From positions 1-6,900 of the forward strand of contig JAILNT010000165.1 in the NCBI GenBank assembly GCA_024691265.1: a stretch of 6,900 nucleotides of DNA. The letters are read 5' to 3'. The notes under the pieces were generated by a model. That model ran no database searches and was not told the DNA's origin. It saw only the letters and a list, made by a program, of their open reading frames with translations. The position numbers and the translations under genes are program-made. Shown here piece by piece: positions 1 through 5,757 of this stretch (position 1 is its first letter; the number at the start of each line of letters is the position of its first letter). The stretch comes from Treponema sp. Lineage in GTDB: Bacteria > Spirochaetota > Spirochaetia > Treponematales > Treponemataceae.

Positions 1-659
1 GGAATAATGTGACTTCCCTTAGAAAAAACATTCTTAAGCAAATAAGGAGGAATCTGTACTACTCGCCGATAATCCCAAAGCATTTCCAATGGAATTTCTT
101 TAAGTTTTTCTTTCCTAGCTTTTTTTACTACAGGGTGATTCTTTGGAAAAGCTAAAAGGAAGCCGTCCATATGAAGTGTTTTAAAATCAATCGAAACATC
201 AGCAAATTTTGAATCTTTTATACCAATTACTAAATCAGTCTGACCATGAACAAGCCGGTTTAAATTCGTGTCTGTTTGATCAACAGTAAAAGCCGGTATC
301 AGATTTTCAAAATTGTCCTTTATTTTTGAAAGCACATTTTCTATAAAAGGCAAAGTATGAGAATCCATATAGCCAATTCGTAGAGTATTCTTACTTTTTG
401 AATGAAAAGAATTAATCCAGTCTTTAGCATGATAATAAGAAGCAAGAATTGAATTCGCTTCCGGAAGAAACTGCCTGCCAACTTCTGTCAATGAAACAGA
501 ACGAGTAGTACGGATAAAAAGCTTAGCAGAAAGCTCTGATTCAAGAGACTGAATCTCTTTTGTAACAGCAGGTTGGGTAAGATAAACTTGTTCGGCAGTT
601 TTTGCAAAGTTCAACGTGGATGCAAGACTCACAAAACATTCAAGTTGGGCAGTGTTCAT
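1..659 (-). CDS. LysR-family transcriptional regulator (C-terminus cut by window edge)
   Basis: The frame is open from the ATG at 659-657 to the window edge and gives 219 residues of a family that usually has about 290-300, so the last quarter lies outside. Residues 1-60 form the LysR winged helix-turn-helix: MNTAQLECFVSLASTLNFAK, then the recognition helix region TAEQVYLTQPAVTKEIQSLE, then KLFIRTTRSVSLTEVGRQFL. From about residue 90 (TLRIGYMDS) the periplasmic-binding-protein-like effector domain begins. The start is supported by GGAGA on the minus strand (670-666), seven bases before the ATG. The gene is divergent from the peptide/radical SAM genes across 141 bases, the classic arrangement for a LysR protein that controls its neighbour and itself. 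The ligand cannot be predicted from the sequence. The family call is near certain; control of the RiPP genes is inferred from position and from the dyad at 757-771. Confidence 0.95.
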   Translation of the reverse strand, partial: MNTAQLECFVSLASTLNFAKTAEQVYLTQPAVTKEIQSLESELSAKLFIRTTRSVSLTEVGRQFLPEANSILASYYHAKDWINSFHSKSKNTLRIGYMDSHTLPFIENVLSKIKDNFENLIPAFTVDQTDTNLNRLVHGQTDLVIGIKDSKFADVSIDFKTLHMDGFLLAFPKNHPVVKKARKEKLKEIPLEMLWDYRRVVQIPPYLLKNVFSKGSHII

Positions 660-709
660 TGTAGTCTCCTATTCATTCCATTTAGTTATTAATCATAATA
701 ATAATTCAT

Positions 710-738
710 TTCACAAGACACTTCCAGTCTATTATTAT
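710..738 (+). promoter_or_regulatory. Candidate sigma70-type promoter for the peptide/radical SAM operon
   Basis: TTCACA at 710-715 and TATTAT at 733-738 each match the -35 and -10 consensus in five of six positions, with an ideal 17-base spacer. Transcription would start near 745, leaving a leader of about 55 bases before the ATG at 801. The whole gap is very AT-rich, so chance matches are possible. The minus strand has several weaker AT-rich candidates for the LysR gene and none stands out. Confidence 0.5.
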
Positions 739-756
739 CTAAATATCAAAATCAAG

Positions 757-771
757 GTTTGCATTGCAAAC
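757..771. promoter_or_regulatory. LysR-type T-N11-A operator candidate (perfect 7-1-7 dyad)
   Basis: GTTTGCATTGCAAAC is a perfect inverted repeat of seven bases around a single T. T758 to A770 also satisfies the LysR box rule T-N11-A with inner symmetry. A one-base loop is too short for an RNA hairpin, so a protein-binding site fits better. It lies between the LysR gene and the peptide gene, just downstream of the promoter proposed at 710-738. If both calls are right it would sit in the early transcribed region, where binding could repress; a promoter placed elsewhere would change that reading. Confidence 0.5.
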
Positions 772-800
772 ATACTTGAAAACTTTTAAGGAGGTGCATT

Positions 801-956
801 ATGGCACTTAAAAACATTTACGAATGGAATGAAGCTAAACCTTCAAACAATGCTGCTTCATGTGGTACAGCTTGTGGAGCAGGAAAACCAAATCCTACAC
901 CAAATCCAGACCCAAAACCAACAGCATGCGGTTCTGCTTGTGGTGCAGGTAAATAA
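801..956 (+). CDS. ACGX-repeat Cys/Gly peptide, putative RiPP precursor
   Basis: This 51-residue ORF starts at an ATG eight bases after AAGGAGG (788-794) and ends at TAA 954-956. A 19-residue leader-like segment (MALKNIYEWNEAKPSNNAA) has no signal peptide. Two ten-residue repeats follow: SCGTACGAGK at 20-29 and ACGSACGAGK at 42-51. They are joined by a linker with Pro at every second position (30-40), and the peptide ends on the second repeat. The four Cys (21, 25, 43, 47) form two C-x3-C pairs inside four ACGX-like tetrads. The radical SAM/SPASM gene begins 19 bases later. As I recall, NCBI/TIGRFAM models describe an 'ACGX system' of short Cys-rich peptides next to such an enzyme, and this peptide fits it closely. 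I infer that the Cys/Gly repeats are the modified core. The modification (thioether link or other) and the final activity are unknown. There is no sign of a lasso or lanthipeptide system. Confidence 0.85.
   Translation: MALKNIYEWNEAKPSNNAASCGTACGAGKPNPTPNPDPKPTACGSACGAGK
858..953 (+). repeat. Two 30-base in-frame coding repeats (ACGX cores) at 858-887 and 924-953
   Basis: The two units encode SCGTACGAGK and ACGSACGAGK. They differ at six bases. Three differences are silent (Cys tgt/tgc and two Gly gga/ggt); the others give Ser/Ala and Thr/Ser. The units are separated by 36 bases encoding the Pro-alternating linker. Divergence at silent sites with the Cys and Gly kept suggests selection on the peptide rather than a recent duplication. 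Confidence 0.9.
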
Positions 957-975
957 GTAAAAAGGGGGAAACGGA

Positions 976-2013
976 ATGGCTAATCAATACTTTGCTTTTC
1001 AGTGGCATATAACAGACCAGTGCGACCAAAGATGTAAACACTGCTACATTTTTGCGGAAGGGCATTTTTGCCTTGTTTCTATGACATGGGAAGAAATGCT
1101 TGTAGTAGTAGAAAAATGCCAGAACTTCTGCAAAAAGTTCAACCGTCTCCCCTACTTTTACATAACTGGAGGAGACCCCATTCTCCATAAAAACTTCTGG
1201 CAGCTTCTTGAACTTTTAAAGGAAAAGAAAATTCCTTTCACTCTCATGGGAAATCCTTTCCATCTAAATGACGAAGTTTGTCAGAAGCTCCGCTCATACG
1301 GCTGCGACAAGTATCAGATGAGCATTGATGGTATGGAAAAAACTCATGACTGGTTCAGAAAGCCAGGCTCTTTCAAATGCACTTTAGAGAAAGTTTCTTC
1401 CATTAATAAAGCTGGTATCACAAGCGTAATTATGTCTACAGTTTCCAGCATGAATATAAAAGAAATTCCTGATGTAATTGACGCAATTGTAAAAGCCGGA
1501 GTTGATGTTTATGCTTTTGCCCGCTATGTTCCCACCAGTTCTGAAAAATCAACTGGAATAAAACCGGAAGAATATAGGGATTTTCTTAAAGCGGTAGACA
1601 AAAAATACAAAGAATATGAAAAGGCAGGCTGCAAAACTTACTTCAACCGCAAAGACCATCTTTGGACTTTGTACCAGTATGAAACAGGAGAATTCAAAAT
1701 TCCTGAAAACACAAAAGAAGGAATGATTTACAGTGGCTGTAATTGCGGAAACTGTCACTTCACTATTTCTTCTAAAGGTGAACTTATGGCTTGCCGCCGG
1801 GTTGCAAACAGTATAGTCGGAAATATCTTTACGGATAAAATTGAAGATGTCTGGCTAAATCAAATGGAAGCTTACCGGGATTATGAAAAGTTCAGCAAGT
1901 GCTCAAAGTGCAAACTTCTTGCCTGGTGTAGAGGTTGCCCCGCAGTAGCAGCTGGAAGTAACGGAGGAGATTTTTATTCAGAAGATCCTCAGTGCTGGAT
2001 GAAAGTTTCTTAA
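976..2013 (+). CDS. Radical SAM/SPASM peptide maturase, ACGX-system type
   Basis: This 345-residue cytosolic iron-sulfur enzyme is predicted to use S-adenosylmethionine radical chemistry on the peptide encoded just upstream. The CxxxCxxC cluster motif lies at Cys16, Cys20 and Cys23 (CDQRCKHCY), unusually near the N-terminus, so there is no fused RRE/PqqD leader-binding domain. GGDP at 65-68 is the SAM-binding 'GGE' strand and SIDG at 116-119 fits the barrel core. A C-terminal SPASM domain has Cys255, 257, 260 and 273 around Gly268, then Cys309, 312, 318, 321 and 340 (C-x2-C-x5-C-x2-C, a gap, then C), enough for two auxiliary 4Fe-4S clusters. The start follows a GGGGG/ACGG purine tract. SPASM enzymes next to Cys-rich peptides often make thioether links (sactipeptides, ranthipeptides), but the reaction here cannot be read from sequence. 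The next gene starts 22 bases later, consistent with one operon. Confidence 0.93.
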   Translation: MANQYFAFQWHITDQCDQRCKHCYIFAEGHFCLVSMTWEEMLVVVEKCQNFCKKFNRLPYFYITGGDPILHKNFWQLLELLKEKKIPFTLMGNPFHLNDEVCQKLRSYGCDKYQMSIDGMEKTHDWFRKPGSFKCTLEKVSSINKAGITSVIMSTVSSMNIKEIPDVIDAIVKAGVDVYAFARYVPTSSEKSTGIKPEEYRDFLKAVDKKYKEYEKAGCKTYFNRKDHLWTLYQYETGEFKIPENTKEGMIYSGCNCGNCHFTISSKGELMACRRVANSIVGNIFTDKIEDVWLNQMEAYRDYEKFSKCSKCKLLAWCRGCPAVAAGSNGGDFYSEDPQCWMKVS

Positions 2014-2035
2014 AAAATTTTTTGGAGGTATTTTT

Positions 2036-2956
2036 ATGAAAAAGATATTTAATAGATACTACAAGGTTCTTTTTACATTCTGTGCAGCAATTGTATTTTC
2101 TTTAATTTCATCATTAAATGTGTATGCAAAAGAACCGGAACTGCGTTATTTTATGCAAGGAGATGCAGCAGCTCCATCAAAAACACCTTACGGCAACAAT
2201 TTAAAGGCTTCCCATTATGTCCTTTCAGGCGATGCTCGCATTTATTATGAAGTTTATGAAGAAAAAAAGGCAAAAGAAAATGCAACAGTCTTTGTATTTC
2301 ATGGAGGCGGAGTTGGCTCTCCTTTTGAGATGGGAGAACTTATTGATTCCCTTCGCAAAAATCACCAGGTAGTAGCAGTTTCTTCTCGTGGTCACGGACA
2401 CTCTGAAATAGGTCATTCAGCTATGACTTTTGAACAAAAAGCAAATGATATGATGACTGTAATAAAAGCCGTTACAGACAAAAAAGCCATTCTTGTAGGA
2501 TTCAGTGATGGAGCTTATACCGCCTACAAGGTTGCAACAATGTATCCTGAAGCAGTAGAAAAAATTGTCATTATAGGAGCCGGAACTCTAAAAAAAGGAT
2601 TTTTCTCAAGCGATGCCAAAGTTTCAGATTTAGAAGCAGTAGACAAAGCCTATATCGACCAGCTGCGTAAAATCATGCCAGAACCAGAACGCTATCAGGA
2701 ATTTTGTTCAAATTACATGCTCTTTTGGAGTAATATGGAAGTCGGACAAGAACTTTTCTCAAAAATACAATGTCCAGCTTTACTCATTGCTGGAGACCAA
2801 GACGACCATGCACCGGTTGAAACTATGGTTGAAGCTTACCGCATGATTTCAGGCTCTCAGCTTTGCATTGTTCCAAAAGCAGGTCACTCCGCCTTTCTAA
2901 ATAATTTCGATGTCGTATGGGCTGCGGTAAGTGCATTTCTTGAAGAAAACAAATAA
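2036..2956 (+). CDS. Exported alpha/beta hydrolase
   Basis: The 306-residue protein starts seven bases after GGAGG. Residues 1-31 form a Sec signal peptide: basic start (MKKIFNRYYK), hydrophobic stretch 11-29 and a V-Y-A site for signal peptidase I after Ala31. There is no lipobox Cys, so a soluble periplasmic or secreted enzyme is likely. The fold is a complete alpha/beta hydrolase: oxyanion loop HGGG at 89-92, SSRGHGHSE at about 109-117, nucleophile elbow G-F-S-D-G with Ser157, acid candidates Asp254/Asp257 in AGDQDDH, and catalytic His284 in KAGHSAF. It resembles esterase/lactonase-type members, but the substrate is not predictable. It lies 22 bases after the radical SAM gene and 17 before the nitroreductase, so it is probably co-transcribed. 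A role in processing or releasing the modified peptide outside the cytoplasm is only an inference; alpha/beta hydrolases can also be peptidases. Confidence 0.9.
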   Translation: MKKIFNRYYKVLFTFCAAIVFSLISSLNVYAKEPELRYFMQGDAAAPSKTPYGNNLKASHYVLSGDARIYYEVYEEKKAKENATVFVFHGGGVGSPFEMGELIDSLRKNHQVVAVSSRGHGHSEIGHSAMTFEQKANDMMTVIKAVTDKKAILVGFSDGAYTAYKVATMYPEAVEKIVIIGAGTLKKGFFSSDAKVSDLEAVDKAYIDQLRKIMPEPERYQEFCSNYMLFWSNMEVGQELFSKIQCPALLIAGDQDDHAPVETMVEAYRMISGSQLCIVPKAGHSAFLNNFDVVWAAVSAFLEENK

Positions 2957-2973
2957 GAGAAGGAGGAAAAACC

Positions 2974-3549
2974 ATGTTAATGGACTTAATCAAATCACGC
3001 CATTCAATCAGAAAATACACTAACCAGCAGATTAGCCTGAAAGATTTAGAGAAAATCCTCGAAGCAGGAAATTTTGCTCCTAATGCTGGAGGAGGACAAA
3101 GAAGCATGATGGTAGCAATCCGAAATAGAGAAAAAGCTATTCATCTAGGTCAAATGAATCTTGCACACTTCAATCGGTCAAATCTTGCAGGCTCCTATGT
3201 TTCAGATGAACAACCTAGCGTTATCGACAATCCAAAAATGAAAAATGGATTTTATGATGCTCCAACGGTTATTTGTATTTTCTGTCAGAATGACTTTCTA
3301 TTCAAAACAGCAGATGCTTTTTGTATTGCAGAAAATATGATTCTCCAGGCAACTGAATTGGGTATTTCTTCCTGTATAATCTCACGTGGCGAAGAAACTT
3401 TCGACAGTGAAGAAGGAAAAAATCTTTGCAAAAAATGGGGAGTACCCGAAAATTATTCCTGTCAGGCATTTGTAATTTTAGGTTATATTGATGGAATACA
3501 GCCTAAAAGCAAACCAAGACGGGAAAATCGTGTAGTCGTGATAGAATAA
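2974..3549 (+). CDS. Nitroreductase-family FMN oxidoreductase
   Basis: The 191-residue protein has the size of a single-domain nitroreductase, a family of dimeric FMN enzymes using NAD(P)H. The phosphate/FMN-binding start motif is RHSIRKY (Arg9, Ser11, Arg13). It is followed by LEAGNFAPNAGGGQ (about 30-43), the family's 'A..AP...N.Q' segment. The central helix AFCIAENMILQATELGISSC and the C-terminal VPENYSCQAFVILGY complete the fold. AGGAGG at 2961-2966 sits seven bases before ATG 2974; a second ATG at 2980 (residue 3) is a less well placed alternative. There is no signal peptide, so it is cytosolic. Family members reduce nitro groups or quinones, or oxidise thiazoline/oxazoline rings in RiPP pathways. 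The last role usually needs a cyclodehydratase partner, and none is visible here. Its place in the cluster makes peptide redox tailoring or cofactor supply possible but unproven. Confidence 0.9.
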   Translation: MLMDLIKSRHSIRKYTNQQISLKDLEKILEAGNFAPNAGGGQRSMMVAIRNREKAIHLGQMNLAHFNRSNLAGSYVSDEQPSVIDNPKMKNGFYDAPTVICIFCQNDFLFKTADAFCIAENMILQATELGISSCIISRGEETFDSEEGKNLCKKWGVPENYSCQAFVILGYIDGIQPKSKPRRENRVVVIE

Positions 3550-3612
3550 ATTTTTACTAGATGAGTTCGGAAAAACTTACGACTTTATTTCTTGCAATAA
3601 CAAGGAGGAGAT

Positions 3613-4485
3613 ATGAGTCAAATAGAAAAAATTAAAGACGTCTTAGAGAACGCCGACGCAATAGTAATTGGAGCGGGAGCAGGACTTTCCACATCTGCAG
3701 GCTTTACCTATTCAGGGGAACGCTTTGAAAAATACTTTGCTGACTTTAAGAAAAAATACGGCTTTTCAGATATGTATTCAGGAGGCTTTTATCCTTATGA
3801 AAGCCTTGAAGAATTCTGGGCTTACTGGTCTCGCTACATAATGATAAACCGCTACATGGATTCTCCAATTCCTCTCTATCAAAAACTTCTGCGTTTAGTG
3901 AAAGACAAAAATTACTTTGTCATCACTACAAATGTCGATCATTGTTTCCAAAAAGCCGGAATTCCCAAAGAAAAACTTTTTTACACTCAGGGAGATTATG
4001 GTCTTTTTCAGTGCTCAAAACCTTGTCACAAAAAGACCTACGACAATAAGGAACAGATTTTTTCAATGTGGGAAAGTCAGAATCTTGGTAAAATAGAAAA
4101 ATTTACGAATGTTTCCTCAATATCAAATATCAAAATGAAAATTCCTTCTGAACTTCTTCCTAAATGTCCAGTCTGCGGTCGACCTATGTCAATGAATCTT
4201 AGGAGCGACGGAACTTTTGTTGAAGACACAACCTGATACAAAGCTGCTAATCGCTATGAAAACTTTATCAATGAAAACAAGGACAAGAACATAGTATTTT
4301 TAGAACTTGGAGTAGGCGGAAATACACCGGGAATAATAAAATATCCATTTTGGAATATGACATATTCAAATCCAAAGTCAACATACATTTGCATCAATAA
4401 GGGAGAAGCTATAGTTCCTGGAGAAATTGAAAAGCAAAGTATTTGTATTAATGAAGATATTTTTGAGGTTATAAAAGAATTATGA
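3613..4485 (+). pseudogene. SirTM class M sirtuin (protein ADP-ribosyltransferase), interrupted by in-frame TGA at 4234-4236
   Basis: The first part (207 residues) starts four bases after AGGAGG. It has the NAD-binding GAGAGLSTSAG at about 20-30, TTNVDH with Asn107 and Asp109, and FYTQGDYGLFQC. In that last motif Gln126 stands where ordinary sirtuin deacetylases have the catalytic His. That change, plus the macrodomain partner, marks the SirTM class, which ADP-ribosylates proteins (known for a lipoylated GcvH-like carrier). The zinc knuckle is Cys134, Cys138, Cys185 and Cys188. After VEDTT a TGA is codon 208, yet the same frame continues for 82 codons with clear sirtuin content: LELGVGGNTPGIIKYPFW from about residue 231 and YICINKGEA. 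It ends at TGA 4483-4485, overlapping the next ATG as ATGA. The restored length is 290 residues. The stop is one base from TGG, and as I recall relatives have Trp near here. The truncated product would lack the second half of the NAD site. Real nonsense mutation or sequence error cannot be separated from here. Confidence 0.85.
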
Positions 4486-5279
4486 CACAGGAAGAAAGAC
4501 GACTTTATTTAATTGAAGAGCTAATCAAAGAAAGAAATGAAAAGATAAAGATTCCGAGCGATGAAAAATCCCAAAGAGATTTATTAAGAGCTTTAATGAA
4601 TATAAGAGAACCTCTTCCAATTAGCGAGGATTTTCTGAATATTCAAGATCAATATTTGCAGGAAAGAAACAAAGAACGAGTAATTATTGATTCAGATACG
4701 CTTGAATGTAAAAGGAAAATTGCCGGAAATGAAAAAGCTGGGCTTTACCTTTGGCAAGGCGACATTACTAGTCTAAAAGTTGATGCTATCGTAAATGCTG
4801 CAAATTCCGCCCTTTTAGGTTGCTTTACTCCCCTTCACGCCTGCATCGACAACTGTATTCATACATTCTCAGGCATTCAGCTTCGCCTTGCTTGTAATGA
4901 AATTATGCAAAAACAAGGAAAACCAGAAGAAACAGGACTTTGTAAAATCACGCCAGCATTTAATCTTCCTTCAAAATTTATTTTGCACACAGTTGGTCCA
5001 ATTGTCAGAACTTCTGTTAGTCCTATGGATAAAATTCTTTTGGCAAACTGTTATAAAAATTGTTTAACAACTGCAGCTCAAAATGAACTTGAATCAGTCG
5101 CTTTTTGCTGCATTTCAACAGGGGTATTTCGCTTTCCCGCAGAACTTGCCGCACAAATTGCAGTTAAGACTGTGGAAAATTGGCTTAAAGCAAACCCTAA
5201 AGAATCTGTAAAAAAAGTCATCTTCAATGTTTTTGGAAACAAAGACTTAGAAATATACAAGGAGATTTTAGAAGAATAA
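4482..5279 (+). CDS. SirTM-linked zinc macrodomain, protein-ADP-ribose hydrolase
   Basis: The 265-residue protein has a charged, helical N-terminal extension (1 to about 80) followed by a macrodomain (about 85-265), the layout of SirTM-associated macrodomains. Q-G-D-I-T at 92-96 and DAIVNAANSALLG at 101-113 bind the adenosine and ribose parts. GCFTPLHACIDNCIH at 113-127 supplies Cys114, His119 and Cys121, the likely ligands of the active-site zinc typical of this subclass. STGVFRFP at 212-219 is the phosphate-binding loop. Known relatives remove the ADP-ribose placed by SirTM, so this is the eraser to the sirtuin's writer. The start overlaps the sirtuin's second stop (ATGA) and has only a weak GAGG about 13 bases upstream, so it probably relies on translational coupling. 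The early TGA in the sirtuin may therefore lower its expression. All key residues are intact, so the gene looks functional. Confidence 0.92.
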   Translation: MTQEERRLYLIEELIKERNEKIKIPSDEKSQRDLLRALMNIREPLPISEDFLNIQDQYLQERNKERVIIDSDTLECKRKIAGNEKAGLYLWQGDITSLKVDAIVNAANSALLGCFTPLHACIDNCIHTFSGIQLRLACNEIMQKQGKPEETGLCKITPAFNLPSKFILHTVGPIVRTSVSPMDKILLANCYKNCLTTAAQNELESVAFCCISTGVFRFPAELAAQIAVKTVENWLKANPKESVKKVIFNVFGNKDLEIYKEILEE

Positions 5280-5725
5280 TGGATTACAGAAAATATGGAG
5301 AAAATTACTATATTCGGCTAGATAAAGGCGATAAACTAATAGATAAAATTTTAGATATTTGCAAAAAAGAAAAAATAGCTTCAGCCATATATTCAGGCAT
5401 AGGAGCTTGTGAAAGTGCAGATATTCAAACATTTATACCAGAAAAAGGAAATTTTGAATTAAAGCATATAGCGGGTATGCTAGAACTTGTATCATTAACT
5501 GGAAATATCATTACAGATAAAGAGAGTAATTATTATCAACATGCTCATGCAGTATTTTCATATAAAAAAGATGGAAAACACCAAGTTGCTGCGGGACATA
5601 TAAAATCTATAACAATTTCATATACTGCTGAAATAGAACTCCGCCCCGTAATCGGAGGAAAAATTCAAAGAAAATTTGATTCTGAGACTGGCACAGGCTT
5701 TTGGGCTTTTGAAGATAAAAACTAG
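5279..5725 (+). CDS. PPC/DUF296 domain protein
   Basis: The 148-residue protein is one complete PPC (plant and prokaryote conserved, DUF296) domain. It shows YYIRLDKGDKLIDKI near the start, SAIYSGIGACESADI, GMLELVSLTGNI, the metal-site-like His pair H88-A-H90, then AAGHIKS with His107, and the closing TAEIELRPV and IQRKFDSETG. Bacterial members form trimers and are often called DNA-binding-like, but their biochemical role is poorly known. The His set suggests a bound metal. The ATG shares one base with the macrodomain stop (TAATG). AAGGAG lies 14 bases upstream, so translation is likely coupled. That tight link suggests a shared task with the ADP-ribosylation pair (inference). Base use changes here: more A+T and many ATA Ile codons compared with the radical SAM gene. 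Confidence 0.88.
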   Translation: MDYRKYGENYYIRLDKGDKLIDKILDICKKEKIASAIYSGIGACESADIQTFIPEKGNFELKHIAGMLELVSLTGNIITDKESNYYQHAHAVFSYKKDGKHQVAAGHIKSITISYTAEIELRPVIGGKIQRKFDSETGTGFWAFEDKN

Positions 5726-5757
5726 TTTTATCTAAGATTAAATACGAGGTTAATTAT

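Noticed and set aside
757..771. Dyad as an RNA hairpin or transcription terminator
   Set aside because: The loop would be one base and no T run follows; a DNA-binding site fits better.
660..800. Riboswitch or CRISPR-like array in the divergent gap
   Set aside because: No spaced repeats and no conserved riboswitch core are visible; the gap is short and AT-rich.
895..1188. Minus-strand open frame of 97 codons across the peptide and radical SAM genes
   Set aside because: It is antisense to two well-supported genes, has no ribosome site or family motif, and its sequence mirrors the Cys/Gly repeats on the other strand.
2823..3107. Minus-strand open frame across the hydrolase and nitroreductase junction
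   Set aside because: It crosses two clear genes and their ribosome site, has no motif, and is a shadow frame. The same applies to the minus frames at 1549-1758, 2225-2416 and 5078-5260.
4234..4275. Selenocysteine at the sirtuin TGA
   Set aside because: No SECIS-like stem with a GGU apex is visible just downstream, and sirtuins of this class are not known as selenoproteins.
4234..4485. TGA read as Trp by a variant genetic code
   Set aside because: TGA is the natural stop at 4483-4485 (ATGA overlap) and ends the AraC gene at 6538-6536, and Trp is TGG in all other genes here.
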